Of a stretch of DNA of 64,000 nucleotides, positions 36,010 through 44,950 are shown piece by piece. The stretch is taken from positions 558,001-622,000 of the forward strand of contig JAOAPC010000024.1 of NCBI GenBank assembly GCA_025462735.1, read 5' to 3'. This stretch comes from Acidobacteriaceae bacterium. GTDB taxonomy: Bacteria > Acidobacteriota > Terriglobia > Terriglobales > Acidobacteriaceae. The position numbers were made by a program, and so were the translations under genes. The notes beneath the pieces were generated by a model. The model had not been told where the DNA came from. It ran no database searches and saw only the letters and a program-made list of their open reading frames with translations. Within the stretch, counting starts at the first letter, position 1, and each line of letters starts with the position of its first letter.

Positions 36010-37395
36010 CTACCCCACATCCTCTCCCCAGCCCTCCAGCGTCTTCTTCACGAACGCCATGAATTGGTCGGCGACAGCGCCATCGATGATGCGATGGTCG
36101 TAACCCAGGGTCAGGTGCACAACCGAGCGGATGGCAATCGAGTCTGCGCCGTCTTTATCGGTGACGACCAGCGGCATCTTGGTGATTCCACCCACGCCCA
36201 TAATCGCCGAGTTCGGTTGATTAATGATAGGCAAGCCGAAGACGGCGCCGAACTGGCCGGGGTTGGTGACAGTGAAGGTCGAGCCTTCGACCTCTTCCGG
36301 CTTTAACTTCTTGTTGCGGGCGCGTTCGCCCAGGTCAGTGATGCCGCGCTGCAATCCCAGGAAGTTCAACTCATCGGCATTTTTCAGCACGGGCACGATC
36401 AGTCCCCAATCAAGCGCAACCGCGATGCCCACGTTTACATGGCGATGATAGCGAATGCCGTCGCCTTCGAGTGAGGCGTTGACAATGGGGAACTGCTGCA
36501 GCCCGATGATCGCTGCTCGGACGAAGAACGGCATGAAGGTCAGGCGCGCACCGTTGCGCTGCTCGAAACTGGACTTGAGTTTGTTGCGAAGATTGACGAT
36601 GCGGGTCATATCCACTTCGAACATGCAGTGGACGTGCGCGCTGGTGCGGCGAGACTCAATCATGCGCTGCGCGATGATCTTGCGCATATTCGTCATGGGA
36701 ACAAGGTCGCCTGGGATGGCTGCGGGACTGGGGCGAGGCGCTGGAGCCGGTGCTGACGGTTGAGAAACATCCCCACCCTGTCTCGCCAACGCCGGGCTCG
36801 ACAAGGATGGGGCACCCGTTCGCTGCTGGACGGGCGAGACGCCCGTCGCTCCAGATTCTTGCACAGCAGCTCCGGACTGTCCTTCAATAAACGCCAGAAT
36901 GTCTTGCTTGGTGATGCGTCCGCCGAGCCCGGTTCCTTCAACTTGCGAAAGATTGACGTTGTGCTCGCGGGCCATCTTTCGCACTAGTGGAGAAGATCGC
37001 GCATGCTCGTCTTCCTCATGCGCCTGCGCCGCAGGCGCGGGGGCAGGTTCGGGCCTCGCAGCGGGTCGCGATTCTGCTTTAGGAGCAACCGGGGCGGACG
37101 CCGGTGCTGCTTTCTTTTCTGGCGCCGGAGCGGCCTTGGTAGCAGCGGGCGCTTCACCATCGGATGAAATCGTCCCCACGACGGTGTTCACCTGAACGGT
37201 GGTGCCTTCGGTGACCTTGATCTCCTGCAACACGCCTGACGCGGGCGCAGGAATCTCGGCGTCCACTTTGTCGGTGGAGATTTCAAACAGCGGCTCGTCA
37301 CGCTGGATCTTGTCGCCCGGCTTCTTCAGCCATTTAGTGATGGTCCCTTCAACGATGGACTCGCCCATCTGGGGCATAACAATTTCGGTAGGCAT
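36010..37395 (-). CDS. 2-oxo acid dehydrogenase E2 acyltransferase
   Basis: A 461-residue dihydrolipoyllysine acyltransferase. An N-terminal lipoyl domain has the lipoylated Lys43 in STDKVDAE. An Ala/Pro-rich linker leads to a peripheral-subunit-binding domain (~130-170, SPLVRKMAREHNVNLSQVEG), then a second linker and the catalytic domain with the active-site YDHRIIDGA near the end. One lipoyl domain plus this catalytic type fits pyruvate, 2-oxoglutarate or branched-chain complexes; the sequence alone does not decide. E1 and E3 genes are not nearby, so the E2 is expressed apart from its partners. Confidence 0.88.
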   Translation of the reverse strand: MPTEIVMPQMGESIVEGTITKWLKKPGDKIQRDEPLFEISTDKVDAEIPAPASGVLQEIKVTEGTTVQVNTVVGTISSDGEAPAATKAAPAPEKKAAPASAPVAPKAESRPAARPEPAPAPAAQAHEEDEHARSSPLVRKMAREHNVNLSQVEGTGLGGRITKQDILAFIEGQSGAAVQESGATGVSPVQQRTGAPSLSSPALARQGGDVSQPSAPAPAPRPSPAAIPGDLVPMTNMRKIIAQRMIESRRTSAHVHCMFEVDMTRIVNLRNKLKSSFEQRNGARLTFMPFFVRAAIIGLQQFPIVNASLEGDGIRYHRHVNVGIAVALDWGLIVPVLKNADELNFLGLQRGITDLGERARNKKLKPEEVEGSTFTVTNPGQFGAVFGLPIINQPNSAIMGVGGITKMPLVVTDKDGADSIAIRSVVHLTLGYDHRIIDGAVADQFMAFVKKTLEGWGEDVG

Positions 37396-37589
37396 AATTC
37401 CTCTTTCGACTCACAGTTCAATAAGCTGAGCCAAATCGCAACCTGTAATTATAACGAAGCGGGAGCGGTTGGCCGCCACGGTAGTAGCCCGAACATTGGG
37501 CGCGTGCGATTCCGGAGAAGCTTGCCAGTCAACCTCAGCTCATTCGCGCCGCGCTATAATCCCGCCGACGTGGAGACGGTTTCGTCAGC

Positions 37590-38702
37590 GTGAGGATCAG
37601 GATAGATTTCGTGAATCGCACTCCCTCTCTTTTTCTTCTATGTGCCTCGTTGTCGGTGCTGTCGTCCTGTGGCCAAATGCTCAACACGGCTGCGGAATCC
37701 CGCAATGATTCGCGATCCGACCGTTGGTCCTTCGCCATCTCCGATCAAAAAGTGATTCAGAGTGGCGCCAGTGACAGCAGCTACAATCAGGCGCCTGCTG
37801 TAGTCGAGACAGCAAATAGTGATTACCTCCTCAGCTACAAGAAGGGAACTAACCACGTCGACGATCCCAATGTGATTCTGCGCCACAGCTGGGACAAAGG
37901 CGCGACGTGGGGTCCAGAAATCATTCAGTGGAACACCAACAGCCCTGACCCGACTCTGGCACGAACGCCCATCGCGCGGGATGTGCTCGTCGAATTCGGC
38001 AAGCGCAACCAAGGCGGCACAACTGGAGCCGCTTACGCGAGGTCAACTGATAATGGCTTTACATGGAGCGCGTTCACATTCTTCGACAACCCCATAGAGG
38101 ACACTTCCTTCACTCCCACCCTGTACCTGAACGACGAGCTCATAATGTATGCCGCGGCATACGGGCCCTACGGCGACGGCACCGACGATGCGATCATCTG
38201 GGTCTCTAGCGACGACGGCTACACCTGGGCAAAGCAATCTACGGTTCGACAGCCTGGCGATGCAGGAATAAACGAGACTGCGCTGGCGAAAGTTGGTGCA
38301 ACCACGCTGCTCGCCATCAGCCGAGATGACGCCAACGCTCACACGTGGGCGCATTTTTCAGTAGACATGGGAGCCACGTGGGGACCGCAAATCGACTATA
38401 CCCCGCAGGTTGGCATACTCCAGCTTCCCCAACTCCTACAAGTCGAAAATGTTGTGCTTTTGTTTGGACGTAATCCGACCGCCAATCAGCTGGTTATGTT
38501 CGCCTCATATGACGGAGGAGTCTCTTTCTCGGATCGCACAGTCCTGGAGACGTACGCGGGCCTGAGCATAGACGGAGGATATTGCTGGCCTATTTTGCGT
38601 TCGGAGAAAGAAGTTTTCGTGGTGTACTACGCCGATTCCAGTGGCCTTCGCTTGCCAGACATTAAATCCTTGGTTGTGCGGTTGAAGAAAAAACCACACT
38701 AG
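37590..38702 (+). CDS. BNR/Asp-box sialidase-fold lipoprotein
   Basis: A 370-residue exported protein starting at GTG, with a lipoprotein signal (hydrophobic 13-24, then LSSC). The mature part contains five Asp-box repeats of the S-x-D-x-G-x-T-W type: SWDKGATW, STDNGFTW, SSDDGYTW, SVDMGATW and SYDGGVSF. This defines a six-bladed sialidase-like propeller. The family includes exo-sialidases and many non-enzymatic or other glycosidase members; the Arg triad of true sialidases could not be placed with certainty. It probably acts on glycans at the cell surface. It ends four bases from the convergent dnaG gene. Confidence 0.78.
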   Translation: MRIRIDFVNRTPSLFLLCASLSVLSSCGQMLNTAAESRNDSRSDRWSFAISDQKVIQSGASDSSYNQAPAVVETANSDYLLSYKKGTNHVDDPNVILRHSWDKGATWGPEIIQWNTNSPDPTLARTPIARDVLVEFGKRNQGGTTGAAYARSTDNGFTWSAFTFFDNPIEDTSFTPTLYLNDELIMYAAAYGPYGDGTDDAIIWVSSDDGYTWAKQSTVRQPGDAGINETALAKVGATTLLAISRDDANAHTWAHFSVDMGATWGPQIDYTPQVGILQLPQLLQVENVVLLFGRNPTANQLVMFASYDGGVSFSDRTVLETYAGLSIDGGYCWPILRSEKEVFVVYYADSSGLRLPDIKSLVVRLKKKPH

Positions 38703-38706
38703 CCGT

Positions 38707-40698
38707 TTACACGGCGGCTTCAATTTTCAGGCCGGGATCCATCAACACCCGCTTCAGGCGGAGTTTCTCGTCCATTAGCGCTTTGAGTTGCGCGCCATCT
38801 GTGCTGCGGAACGATTCAAGTTGTCGCTGGATCTGTTCCAAGCGACGGCGGATCTGCAATCGCCGCAGGGCCCGGGTTGCGCCCTCCACCTTCTCTGCCG
38901 TCAGCTCTTCGTCGTCTTTGAGCAAAATGGCTGCGAGCAGTTGCCGGTCTCCATCCGAGAAGTGGAGGTCCATGATGCCGGTTTCAGGTGCCCGGTTCAG
39001 CAGTATTTCGATCAGCGACTCGGTGCCGAGTCCGATGTGCAGGCGCTCTGAGGAGAGTACGTATCGCGCCTGCCGCGCCGGTTCGAAGGCGTCGTCTGCG
39101 CCAGAACGGTGGGAAACATAGTCTTCGCTTTGAACCTGAGATTCAGATGCCAATGCGCGAATGAGAATTTTTTCAGCGTCGGTAACTTGCGCGTCGGTAG
39201 GCGCTTTCATGGTAGCGGTCTTGCGACTAACAGCGGCGTGCTTAAGTTCCTGCCGCAGCACCGCAGAGTCGATATTCAGCTTTTGCGCAACTTCCTCCGC
39301 GATCGAATCGCGGACAATCCGGCTAGGCACGCGCTGGATATGTGGCAGCAAGTAGTTCACAGCTTTTTGCTTGCCTTCGGCACTGCGCACGGGAAATTGC
39401 TGCCGTGCCCGTTCGATGAGGTAGTCGAAATACTTCTGTGAATTTTTCAGTGCCGCCGTGTATGCGTCTTTGCCCTTGCGCCGCACGAACAGGTCAGGAT
39501 CCAGGCCCGCTTCGAGCGTTAGCACGCGAATGTCGAATTCTTCTTCGATCAAAAGCGCGAGGGTCCGTTCCGTGGCTTTGGCCCCGGCGGCATCCGGATC
39601 GAAATTCACTACCGCCTGCTTGCTGAACCTTCCTAAAAGCGCTGCTTGCGCCGCGGTGAACGCGGTCCCCGAGCTGGCAATCACGTTGTGAAGACCGGCG
39701 GCAAAGACTGAAATGCAATCCATCTGGCCTTCGACCAGAATTACGTAATTCAGCGCACGAATCGCCTCTTTGGCTAGATGAAGATTGAAAAGCACTCGGG
39801 ATTTTGAGTAGATTGCGGTCTCGGGCGAGTTCAGATATTTCGGCCCGGCTTTTTCGTCGGTAGAAAGCGTTCTCCCGGTGAATGCGATTACGCGCCCGCT
39901 CTCGTTGGCGATGGGGAAAATCACCCGGTTGCGGAACTTCGAGTACATCGCCGAGAAGGCACTTGAATTCTGGCTTTTTGGTGCGTCGTTGGTCTGAGGT
40001 CGTTGGTCGTTGGCAACATCATCGGCTGACGTCGGCGTTCCCCCTTGTCGCGACGTTTTTTCGGCACGACTCAAGTCGTGCCCTTCCCGGTTTTCCTGAC
40101 GGCTGACGGCTGATGGCTGAGAGCTTTCTTTCCACGAAAACAGCCCACTTTCCCGCAATACTTCCTCGCCGAACTCGCCTTTTAATCTGTCGCGAAGGAG
40201 AAAGCCGGAGTCCGGAGCAAATCCAATGCGGAACTGGCGTATAGTCTCTTCGTCTGATCCGCGTCCGGCCAGATACTCGCGAGCTCGCGCACCCTCAGGT
40301 CGCCGCAAACATTCCTGGAAAAATACGCAGGCACGCTCGTGAATTTCCAGCAGCGCGGTCCGCAATTTTGCGTCCTTAGCTTCGGCTTCGGTGCTGAACG
40401 CTTGCTTGGGCATTGGAACCCCAAGCTTCTGCGCCACTGCTCTAACCGCTTCAGGAAAGGTAATGTTCTCGATTTTTTGAACAAAACTGAATACGTCTCC
40501 GGAAGCCTGGCAGCCGAAACAGTGGTAAAACTGGCGCGCGGCATGCACCGAGAATGACGGCGACTTCTCCTTGTGGAACGGGCATAGACCGGAGTAGTTC
40601 TGCGAGCCCGCCTTCCTCAGACTGATGTAGCCGCCCACGATGCGGACAATGTCGGCCTGCTGCTTGAGAGTTTGCGCGAAGTCGGAGGCGAAAGCCAT
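38707..40698 (-). CDS. dnaG: DNA primase with an in-frame repeat-derived insert
   Basis: Makes RNA primers for replication. The N-terminal CHCC zinc ribbon is complete (CPFHKEKSPSF and FYHCFGC), followed by the catalytic core with FRNRVIFPIANESGRVIAF and the TOPRIM segment VILVEGQMDC and VVNFDPDAAG. The C-terminal ~220 residues would bind DnaB. ATG 40698 (MAFASDFAQTLK) is preferred over 40755. Between residues ~190 and ~250, just before FRNRVIF, a polar segment rich in Ser, Gln, Asp and Arg (about 60 residues, bases 39952-40131) has no counterpart in other primases and is encoded by intergenic-type repeat words. It lies in a surface linker between subdomains, so function is probably kept. Confidence 0.95.
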   Translation of the reverse strand: MAFASDFAQTLKQQADIVRIVGGYISLRKAGSQNYSGLCPFHKEKSPSFSVHAARQFYHCFGCQASGDVFSFVQKIENITFPEAVRAVAQKLGVPMPKQAFSTEAEAKDAKLRTALLEIHERACVFFQECLRRPEGARAREYLAGRGSDEETIRQFRIGFAPDSGFLLRDRLKGEFGEEVLRESGLFSWKESSQPSAVSRQENREGHDLSRAEKTSRQGGTPTSADDVANDQRPQTNDAPKSQNSSAFSAMYSKFRNRVIFPIANESGRVIAFTGRTLSTDEKAGPKYLNSPETAIYSKSRVLFNLHLAKEAIRALNYVILVEGQMDCISVFAAGLHNVIASSGTAFTAAQAALLGRFSKQAVVNFDPDAAGAKATERTLALLIEEEFDIRVLTLEAGLDPDLFVRRKGKDAYTAALKNSQKYFDYLIERARQQFPVRSAEGKQKAVNYLLPHIQRVPSRIVRDSIAEEVAQKLNIDSAVLRQELKHAAVSRKTATMKAPTDAQVTDAEKILIRALASESQVQSEDYVSHRSGADDAFEPARQARYVLSSERLHIGLGTESLIEILLNRAPETGIMDLHFSDGDRQLLAAILLKDDEELTAEKVEGATRALRRLQIRRRLEQIQRQLESFRSTDGAQLKALMDEKLRLKRVLMDPGLKIEAAV
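39984..40122. repeat. composite of three intergenic repeat words inside dnaG
   Basis: Three separate elements lie side by side: GTCGTTGGTCGTTGG (39984-40015), the perfect inverted repeat GGCACGACT-CA-AGTCGTGCC followed by CTTCCCGG (40063-40082 and on), and GACGGCTGACGGCTGATGGC (from about 40099 to 40122). Close copies of the first and second are intergenic at 9325-9424, 34626-34645 and 35096-35116. The total length keeps the dnaG frame and contains no stop. Confidence 0.85.
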
Positions 40699-40837
40699 GT
40701 AGCTATTTAAAAATGGAATACCAAAAACGGACCTACTGGAAAGATTGTCAGCCACGACCGTGCATTTAGGAATATAGCTGAGGGCGATTGCTGTGGAGAA
40801 GCTGTGGGAAAGAACGTCCCCTGCGGAGAATTACGGT

Positions 40838-42391
40838 CTATTTCTTGTCGTTCGCCAACTGCTTCGCGATCTCTGCCAGCAGTCGGGGTTTGAGCTCAGC
40901 GAGAACGCTGTCGACGATATTCGAAAGCGCGTCGCTTCCGGAGGCTGGCGCCGCGTCCTGTGCTGGTGGCGCAGTAGGCACCTCATTCTGGGACGAAACC
41001 GCCCCGTCGGCCATTGCCGCCGCCGATTCGGCAATAGCGTCGGTCGTTTGCTCTGTGATCACTGTGTTGCGTATGCGTCGCCAGTTGTCCCATGCGGCTG
41101 AGGGTTCGGAACCGGTGGGAGGCTCGGAATTCGCATTGATCGCGCTAATGGCATTAGTCTGCGCAAAAGAATCGGACGCGGAAGCCGCCGCCGCGAACGC
41201 CGCACCCGACTCGGTTTCCGGAGCTGCCGGGGGCTGCCAATTATTTTCGGAAGCTGAAGTGCGTTCCGCCGCCGAATCCTGACTCGGGTGAGGATCGCTT
41301 GGCGCCGGCTCGTTCATGGCGTCTGCCTGCTGCATTTCTTCTTCGAGCGAACGAGAGGCTTCTTCGGAAGTCGGGGCTACAGTTTCGGCGACCCAATGCC
41401 GGGGTGCTTCAGGCTGCGGGGTCGGCGAGAAATCAATCGCTGCGCCTTCCGGGACCAGACCTGGTTCAACATGCAGCCCCGCGCCCGTCTCCGTCGTCGA
41501 AATTTCAACTAGCGGATCCCGATCGAAATGTACTGGCGCATCGGATACAGATGACGCGGAGCTTATTTCCGCGGCCGGTTCGGGCTGTTGCTCGACCTCG
41601 ACTTCGCGCTGAATCTCGAATTCTTCTGCTAGCCTTGCCGACGCTATTACTTCTGGCTCATAGATTGGTCCCGAGGCAAAGGTCACCGCTCCATCACGTT
41701 CTTCCGGCGTAATCGTCGCAGCCGGCGGTTCATAAGTTGAAGCCGCAGGTTCGTAAGAAGGGGTTTCCGCTACCGCTGGCATCTCCGCCGTGGCTACAGA
41801 CTCGTCAATCGCCGGGGCTGGGTTAATTGGGGGTTGTGCAACTGGAGAATCAAAGGTTTCAGAAACCTCGTCAGCCGGACGGCGTTGCTTTGCCCGTGCC
41901 AGATACTCGATTTGCGCGGTGTGACCGTCATCAAAACTGACAGCCGGATCTTCCGTCGGCAGGGTTCGCTTTTTCGTTTCAGATTTTGCGCGGCTTCCTC
42001 GTCCGTTTTCCGATTGCGGGACAATTTTGTCTTCCAGCTTGGTCAAAGCGGACAGCAGTTCGCTCGCGTCAAATGGCTTAATGATATGGCCGTCGGCGTG
42101 TACCCGCTTGGCTTCTTCGGCCTTGAAAGGCTCCATTTTGCCAACGGTCAGCAGTACCGGAATCTTCATGGTCGCTTCGGATTCCTTAAGCCGCTGGCAG
42201 ACTTCAAGGCCTCCATAGCCCGGCATATACACATCGAGCACAATCAGGTCAGGCCGTTTCTCATGGATTTTCTTGAGTGCCGCGGAGCCATTGTTGACAG
42301 TAATAACTTCGTAGCCGGCATCTGTCATGATGCGGCGACCCATGTTCTGGGCGGTTACGCTGTCGTCAGCAAGCAGTACTATGCGCGCCAA
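40838..42391 (-). CDS. response regulator with a long disordered tail
   Basis: A 517-residue protein. The first ~125 residues are a standard CheY-like receiver with Asp9/Asp10, phospho-acceptor Asp53 (LIVLDVYMPG) and the Lys of HIIKPFD. The following ~350 residues are low-complexity, rich in Ala, Glu, Pro and Ser, with no domain. The last ~35 residues form an amphipathic helix (SNIVDSVLAELKPRLLAEIA) that may bind a partner or oligomerise. The design resembles PilG/FrzZ-like signalling proteins more than a transcription factor, since no DNA-binding domain exists. The cognate kinase is not in the window. Confidence 0.82.
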   Translation of the reverse strand: MARIVLLADDSVTAQNMGRRIMTDAGYEVITVNNGSAALKKIHEKRPDLIVLDVYMPGYGGLEVCQRLKESEATMKIPVLLTVGKMEPFKAEEAKRVHADGHIIKPFDASELLSALTKLEDKIVPQSENGRGSRAKSETKKRTLPTEDPAVSFDDGHTAQIEYLARAKQRRPADEVSETFDSPVAQPPINPAPAIDESVATAEMPAVAETPSYEPAASTYEPPAATITPEERDGAVTFASGPIYEPEVIASARLAEEFEIQREVEVEQQPEPAAEISSASSVSDAPVHFDRDPLVEISTTETGAGLHVEPGLVPEGAAIDFSPTPQPEAPRHWVAETVAPTSEEASRSLEEEMQQADAMNEPAPSDPHPSQDSAAERTSASENNWQPPAAPETESGAAFAAAASASDSFAQTNAISAINANSEPPTGSEPSAAWDNWRRIRNTVITEQTTDAIAESAAAMADGAVSSQNEVPTAPPAQDAAPASGSDALSNIVDSVLAELKPRLLAEIAKQLANDKK

Positions 42392-42519
42392 TGGAGGTCC
42401 TTATCCGGAGGAGATACCGTGAAGGTAACTTGGATAAGTCGTTAAGTCAATGAATCCAGAGGTTTAACTAGGTTACGAGGGGACAATAGATTTAGTGCAC
42501 TTTCTCGTCACCTGGGGCT

Positions 42520-44025
42520 CTACGAGCCAGGGATAATTTTACGCAGACCCTTCTTTTTCTTATGCTTGCTGGAGGCTAAGTCTTTATCGTCGGCAAGTTG
42601 CTGGCTAGCGGCGTTGCTCGAAGCATCCTGCCCCGCGGTAGCTGAACTTCCGTCGCCTTGCAGAATTTCATTGACCTGGGCCGGTGCGGGCGCAGGCTGA
42701 TCCGATCGCGCTTCGGGCTTCAGTTCGTTCGGATCCGGGGCAGCGGCAACTGTTGATGACGGATCCGCTGCACTGGCATTCGGCTTCAGTTCGTTCGGAT
42801 CGGGTTGAGCTGGAGTGGCATTCGCGTCGCTGGCCGGAGTATCAGACCTCGGCGCAGGTTCATTTTCTGGCAGCGCGCCCTTTATCGTCTGCACAGAGAG
42901 TGAGTCATTACCTTTGCTGCCCATTGCAACCCGATTGGCCCGTTGCATCATGCCTGTCGCGCTCATAGGGGTGGGATCAGTTAAGGTGGGCTCCCCAATT
43001 TTTGCCGCCGGGGAAGCATCCGCATGCCGGTTGAATCCACTCATCACGCGGCTGAGCATGGTTTGTTCGCCTCGGCCTGCTTCTTCGGCTTTATTCAGAG
43101 CGAGGGCAGCTTTCGTCGGGCGGGGAATCGGCTGGTGCAGCGCGGTAAGTCGAACGCGGGCGTCATCGGCACGATTCATTGCTGGATACCGAGTAATAAT
43201 TTTCGAGTAGGCCTCAGCCGCTTTGCTCGCGAAATCGGTAGCCAGGCGTTCCCGGGCGAGTTCGTCATTCTTGAGTTGCGCCTCATTCACGCGGTGCATT
43301 CGCTCCATCTGCTGACGCTCGACACCGTCCATCTTTTTCAGCATTGCGATCTCTCCTTCGTAGGACTGGCCTAGAAGGTACAGAGTTTCGTCTGCCTTGC
43401 TGTAAAGCGGATAGCGGTCAACCAGCGATTGCAATCTCGCGATTGCCGCCGGATAGGACTCCTTCATGGAATAGAAACGTCCGATTCGAAACTCCCGCTC
43501 GGCAATCACTTCTTGCACCTGTAAAAGTCTCTTTCGTGCCTCCGAAACCATTTTCTGGTTGTCCGGATACTGCAGGATCACTTTGCGATACTCCTGCTCG
43601 GCGCGCACTGCATGCGTGAAATCGCGATCGGGCTTCTCCATCTGCTGGTAATGGATATTGGCGATTTTGACCTGGGCCTCGGCGGCCTCGGGCATGTTGG
43701 GGAAGAAGGTCTCAAAATCCTCGTATTCCTGCTCCGCCTGCGCCAGAGCGGCGGTTCCGCCTTCCGCATACCAGGAATCAGCCAGCGAGAGTTTGGCCCG
43801 CGCGATGAACTCAGAATCTGGATAAGTATTGATAAGGGTCTGCATGTCCAGGCGCGCGATGTCGAAGTGGTTGTGCTTCATCGCGTCCATGCCACGGTCG
43901 AACAGCACCTTGTCGGGCTGCTTGGAATCGACTTTCGCCAGTGGATTATTGACCTTCTTATTAGTGCATGCGGTTGTGAGCGCCAGCGTCGCGGCCAGAG
44001 CAGTCACGGTAATTCGCAAGGACAT
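42520..44025 (-). CDS. bamD: BamD-like outer-membrane assembly lipoprotein with an extended C-terminus
   Basis: A 501-residue lipoprotein of the BAM complex, which folds beta-barrel proteins into the outer membrane. The signal peptide ends in the lipobox LTTAC. Residues ~30-290 hold TPR-like repeats (KVLFDRGMDAMKHNHFDIAR, TYPDSEFIARAKLSLADSWY, PEAAEAQVKIANIHYQQM), as in BamD. Then comes a ~200-residue low-complexity tail not found in enterobacterial BamD, with two copies of the PDPNELKP motif and a Lys-rich end. ATG 44025 has GAGG about nine bases upstream and gives a good signal peptide. A 25-bp palindrome lies just upstream. Confidence 0.85.
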   Translation of the reverse strand: MSLRITVTALAATLALTTACTNKKVNNPLAKVDSKQPDKVLFDRGMDAMKHNHFDIARLDMQTLINTYPDSEFIARAKLSLADSWYAEGGTAALAQAEQEYEDFETFFPNMPEAAEAQVKIANIHYQQMEKPDRDFTHAVRAEQEYRKVILQYPDNQKMVSEARKRLLQVQEVIAEREFRIGRFYSMKESYPAAIARLQSLVDRYPLYSKADETLYLLGQSYEGEIAMLKKMDGVERQQMERMHRVNEAQLKNDELARERLATDFASKAAEAYSKIITRYPAMNRADDARVRLTALHQPIPRPTKAALALNKAEEAGRGEQTMLSRVMSGFNRHADASPAAKIGEPTLTDPTPMSATGMMQRANRVAMGSKGNDSLSVQTIKGALPENEPAPRSDTPASDANATPAQPDPNELKPNASAADPSSTVAAAPDPNELKPEARSDQPAPAPAQVNEILQGDGSSATAGQDASSNAASQQLADDKDLASSKHKKKKGLRKIIPGS

Positions 44026-44049
44026 GAATAACCTCAAATGCTGTTTTAT

Positions 44050-44109
44050 AAGTTTCAACGTTTCAAGGTTTCAAACGAGAGATGTTGAAACCTTGAAACA
44101 TTGAAACTT
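44050..44109. repeat. near-perfect 25-bp palindrome between rpe and bamD
   Basis: Arms at 44050-44074 and 44085-44109 match in 24 of 25 positions, around a 10-base loop. Each arm is made of the repeated word GTTTCAA. It sits between the rpe stop and the bamD start on the minus strand; no T-run follows on either strand, so a simple terminator is not supported. Confidence 0.8.
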
Positions 44110-44113
44110 GGAC

Positions 44114-44788
44114 TTAAACCTTTTGCAACGTAGCCTCTAATGCTGCCTTCAACAGATTTTGGGCGTTAATCATTGGATCGCCGTGGCTAAATACGGCGTT
44201 GCCCGCGACCAGAATTTCTGCACCAGCGCGTACTACTTTGCCGACCGTATCGAGGGCGACCCCGCCATCGACTTCAATCCTATAGTTCAAGCTCCGTTGT
44301 TCGCGCAAGTCCCTCACTTTGCGAAGCTTATGCAACGAATTCGGGATGAACGGTTGCGCCCCGAACCCCGGATTCACGGACATCACCAGCACGTAATCGA
44401 CGATATCCAGGACCTCAGTCAGCACATCCACCGGAGTAGCAGGATTGATCACTACGCCGGCGTGGCAATCGTGGCTCTTAATCAAATTCAGCGTGCGATC
44501 CAGATGACGGCAGGCCTCCTGATGCACCGAAATCCAGTCCGCCCCAGCGTCGGCAAACGCCGGAATGTACTCGTCCGGGTTCTCGATCATGAGGTGGCAA
44601 TCGAGCGGCAGCTTGGTGGCCTTGCGCAGCGAGCGCACGAGTTGCGGCCCGAGAGTGATATTGGGGACAAAATGCCCATCCATCACATCGACATGGATGA
44701 TGGTGCCCCCACCCTCCGCAGCCCGCGCCACTTGGTCTGCGAGATGCGCAAAATCAGCCGATAAAATGGATGGTGCTAGCTCAATCAA
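44114..44788 (-). CDS. rpe: ribulose-phosphate 3-epimerase
   Basis: Interconverts ribulose 5-phosphate and xylulose 5-phosphate in the pentose phosphate pathway. The TIM-barrel family motifs are complete: LSADFAHLADQV, the metal-binding HVDVMDGHFVPNITLGP and DCHLMIENP, and VLVMSVNPGFGAQPFIP. The length of 224 residues is normal. It diverges from mltG and precedes bamD, from which the palindrome separates it. Confidence 0.94.
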   Translation of the reverse strand: MIELAPSILSADFAHLADQVARAAEGGGTIIHVDVMDGHFVPNITLGPQLVRSLRKATKLPLDCHLMIENPDEYIPAFADAGADWISVHQEACRHLDRTLNLIKSHDCHAGVVINPATPVDVLTEVLDIVDYVLVMSVNPGFGAQPFIPNSLHKLRKVRDLREQRSLNYRIEVDGGVALDTVGKVVRAGAEILVAGNAVFSHGDPMINAQNLLKAALEATLQKV

Positions 44789-44950
44789 AGGAGAACTCTC
44801 GGGAGAAATGCTTCGGAAATTCTACCATGCTGCGTCCACGGCGCAGCACTGGCGGTCCCTTTTGTCATGCATCTCTCGCGAAGGTGCTCTTAGGCGTTAG
44901 TCCTTTGGTAAACCAGCTTCAATTCAGCAATCCTCTAAACTAGATGTACG

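Noticed and set aside
44050-44109. Rho-independent terminator of rpe
   Set aside because: The stem is A/T-rich, long, and has no T-run after it on either strand.
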